From contig DMJJ01000432.1 in the NCBI GenBank assembly GCA_003452185.1, positions 1 through 8,463 on the forward strand: a DNA stretch of 8,463 nt. Direction: 5' to 3'. Below the pieces are notes generated by a model. It saw only the letters and a program-made list of their open reading frames with translations. It had not been told where the DNA came from and made no database searches. Both the position numbers and the translations under genes were made by a program. Shown here in pieces: positions 8,001 to 8,463 of the stretch (position 1 is its first letter; every line of letters begins with the position of its first letter). The DNA is from Verrucomicrobiales bacterium (GTDB taxonomy: Bacteria > Verrucomicrobiota > Verrucomicrobiia > Limisphaerales > UBA11320).

Positions 8001-8116
8001 TGGTGCGCCATGCAGGCGGCGAAGCCCAGCGGCCCGAGCCCGCCGTGGAACTCGCCGCCCACCTTGCCGTGGCCAGCGCGCTCCTGAACCTCGACGAGTT
8101 CGTCACCCTGGATTGA
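5066..8116 (+). CDS. Exported PSCyt2 (DUF1549) - LamG-like - PSD1 (DUF1553) protein
   Basis: A 1016-residue protein. Start chosen at ATG 5066 because it gives a Sec signal peptide (hydrophobic LAGLLAVLLL, likely cleavage after APASA) and GGGA lies 4 nt upstream. ATG 4961, overlapping the gene 2 stop as ATGA, is in frame but adds 35 unlikely residues before the signal. Approximate order: HWAFLPPRRP (46-55); DUF1549/PSCyt2 (67-290) with RYADSSGFQGD, MPFDQFTLEQLAGDLLP, GFNRNHRFN and C251-GR-C254-H255 followed by DHKYDP; charged helical, perhaps coiled-coil, stretch (300-360); LamG/concanavalin-like sandwich (455-617; VTVAFWLNP, RWTHLALVLDG, GRMDDLRIFDRPLSP); DUF1553/PSD1 (700-990) with NRLW 739-742, ENFGTQGEPPSHPELLDW, FDAPSREACTVKRPRTNTPLQAL and C-terminal LNLDEF. 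The usual N-terminal PSCyt1 haem domain is absent. The pair with DUF1501 downstream is typical of Planctomycetota/Verrucomicrobiota. Function is unestablished; the LamG-like part suggests carbohydrate or surface binding (inference). CxxCH could bind haem c, but is a standard PSCyt2 family motif. Confidence 0.93.
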   Translation: MPFPAHRPASHGPGLAGLLAVLLLASTAPASAGSPAGDPPAPATSHWAFLPPRRPAIPEVRQRSWIRTPVDGFILSRLEREGLAPAAEAPAETLGRRLALALTGIPLTVEERARFLEEAERDREGAIGGLVDRLLQSPRYGEHMAARWLDMARYADSSGFQGDPGRTMWRWRDYVIEAFNANMPFDQFTLEQLAGDLLPNPTLRQQVATGFNRNHRFNTEFGSIDEEWKTEYVVDRLETTGATWLALTLGCGRCHDHKYDPVTQREFYQLFALFSHIPERGVFWDGSDPAFPPSVRAATPAQESRIRELGDSIREADEELRGQARALGGEQAAWERRSRHRFARELNSIEGRRAPPDPPRRFLQGLTNEVARFPFDRSIPPQYGVRSEWVTNRVQLTNQFADGSSTLFTQFYASNEVTRFSELLHAALPTPGELDDGGVFGQALRLPGDRPALAVTNALDRDRVTVAFWLNPDSSEGLLLHKLSAQALFPIGLLLSLTNGHPHLEIHHKVFEFDATMIPMEMTATNLVLRGRWTHLALVLDGKRREAGPRLYLDGVPVSWEPLKASARGLNTFSNAAPLLVGAGPRGGGIAGRMDDLRIFDRPLSPGEVRLLADLPDALSLSLPRSQRTPAGSEAAARFYSEHISLTAAAKRSVRDAASRALGELEQSIPQVMVFREEPGPPEARILFRGQYDSPREPVFGGIPVSLGRLPEGAPTNRLGFAQWVVSPDNPLTARVFVNRLWESLFGTGLVRTSENFGTQGEPPSHPELLDWMATELIRTGWDVKRMIRLLVTSAAYRQDSSIPSALLQRDPENRLLARGPRFRLPAEVIRDRALHAAGLLAEQVGGPSVQPYLPGDSARPGPEAHRRSLYSIWQRTRFNPSLATFDAPSREACTVKRPRTNTPLQALALMNELTYLEAAQSIAAGAVRSGGGDSSRLEAMFLRVLGRLPTRDELGALERLLGRSRERYRKAPGDAIKLVRHAGGEAQRPEPAVELAAHLAVASALLNLDEFVTLD

Positions 8117-8119
8117 TCC

Positions 8120-8463
8120 ATGCCTCCCCCCCTGCCCTCCTCCCCCGAAGCCCTCCAGGACCTGCTCAACCGGCGAATCTTCCTTCGTCGGGGTGCCGCA
8201 GGCGGGATGGGGCTGATGGCCTTGGCCACGCTGGGGGGACTCGGGGGGCGCGCCTCCGGGGCCATGGGGAGCCCGGGCCCGACCCTCCTCCCGGCCCGTG
8301 CCCGCAGGATCATCTACCTTCATCAAAGCGGAGCCCCCTCCCAGGTCGATCTCTTCGACCACAAGCCGGGGCTGGAGTCGCTTCGTGGCCAGGATCTCCC
8401 CGCGAGCATCCGCATGGGACAACGTCTCACGGGCATGACGTCGGGGTACTCCCGCCTTCCGGT
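8120..8463 (+). CDS. DUF1501 protein, N-terminal part (partial, cut by window end)
   Basis: An open frame from ATG 8120 runs off the window end after 114 complete codons. It starts 3 nt after the upstream stop with no clear Shine-Dalgarno site, so translational coupling to the PSCyt2/PSD1 gene is likely. A twin-arginine (Tat) signal is visible: N17-R18-R19-I20-F21-L22-R23, then a Gly/Ala/Leu-rich hydrophobic stretch to about residue 48. The mature part opens with RRIIYLHQSGAPSQVDLFDH (62-81), followed by KPGLESLRG and LPASIRMGQRLTGMTSG, the usual N-terminus of DUF1501 proteins. That family belongs to the alkaline-phosphatase/sulfatase superfamily and is normally about 430-480 residues, so roughly three quarters of the gene is missing here. 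The substrate is unknown. A run of seven C bases lies in codons 3-5. Confidence 0.93.
   Translation, partial: MPPPLPSSPEALQDLLNRRIFLRRGAAGGMGLMALATLGGLGGRASGAMGSPGPTLLPARARRIIYLHQSGAPSQVDLFDHKPGLESLRGQDLPASIRMGQRLTGMTSGYSRLP

Overview
The window is GC-rich DNA, and all four genes seen lie on the + strand. The gene families suggest a Verrucomicrobiota bacterium, plausibly a Limisphaerales/Pedosphaera-type lineage, with Planctomycetota as the alternative. The pointers are a PSCyt2 (DUF1549)/PSD1 (DUF1553) protein followed directly by a DUF1501 protein, a large secreted protein with lamin-tail and CotH-like domains, and secreted proteins ending in an R-F/Y-F/Y-R-hydrophobic C-terminal module. 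This assignment comes from protein families, not from a marker gene.

Layout. (1) 1-579: the 3' end of a secreted repeat (probably beta-propeller-like) protein, cut by the window edge. (2) 580-719: a 140-bp gap holding two strong inverted repeats in tandem, a 12-bp stem and a perfect 16-bp stem. Their most likely job is to end transcription of gene 1 or to form a structured leader for gene 2. (3) 720-4964: a 1414-residue exported multidomain protein with a signal peptide, a lamin-tail domain, a CotH kinase-like domain, an FN3-like segment, a galactose-binding-like sandwich, two more lamin-tail domains, an acidic calcium-binding-type segment and a C-terminal sandwich. (4) 4965-5065: a short G/C-tract-rich leader with several competing hairpins. 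(5) 5066-8116: a 1016-residue exported PSCyt2-LamG-like-PSD1 protein. (6) 8120 to the window end: the N-terminal 114 residues of a DUF1501 protein with a twin-arginine signal, starting 3 nt after the previous stop.

How they may work together. The PSCyt2/PSD1 and DUF1501 genes form the classical planctomycete/verrucomicrobial pair and are almost certainly one transcription unit with coupled translation. The biochemical role of the pair is not established. It often sits near polysaccharide or sulfatase genes, and DUF1501 belongs to the alkaline-phosphatase/sulfatase superfamily. The CotH-like gene immediately upstream is in the same direction, with only 101 nt between, so it may be co-transcribed. 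All four products appear to be exported, so the region reads as a cell-envelope or extracellular locus. I see no tRNA, rRNA, CRISPR array, transposase, phage or defence genes. The most unusual items are the CotH/multi-lamin-tail protein beside the PSCyt2-PSD1/DUF1501 pair, the loss of the PSCyt1 haem domain, and the tandem hairpins; none of these proves a new system by itself.
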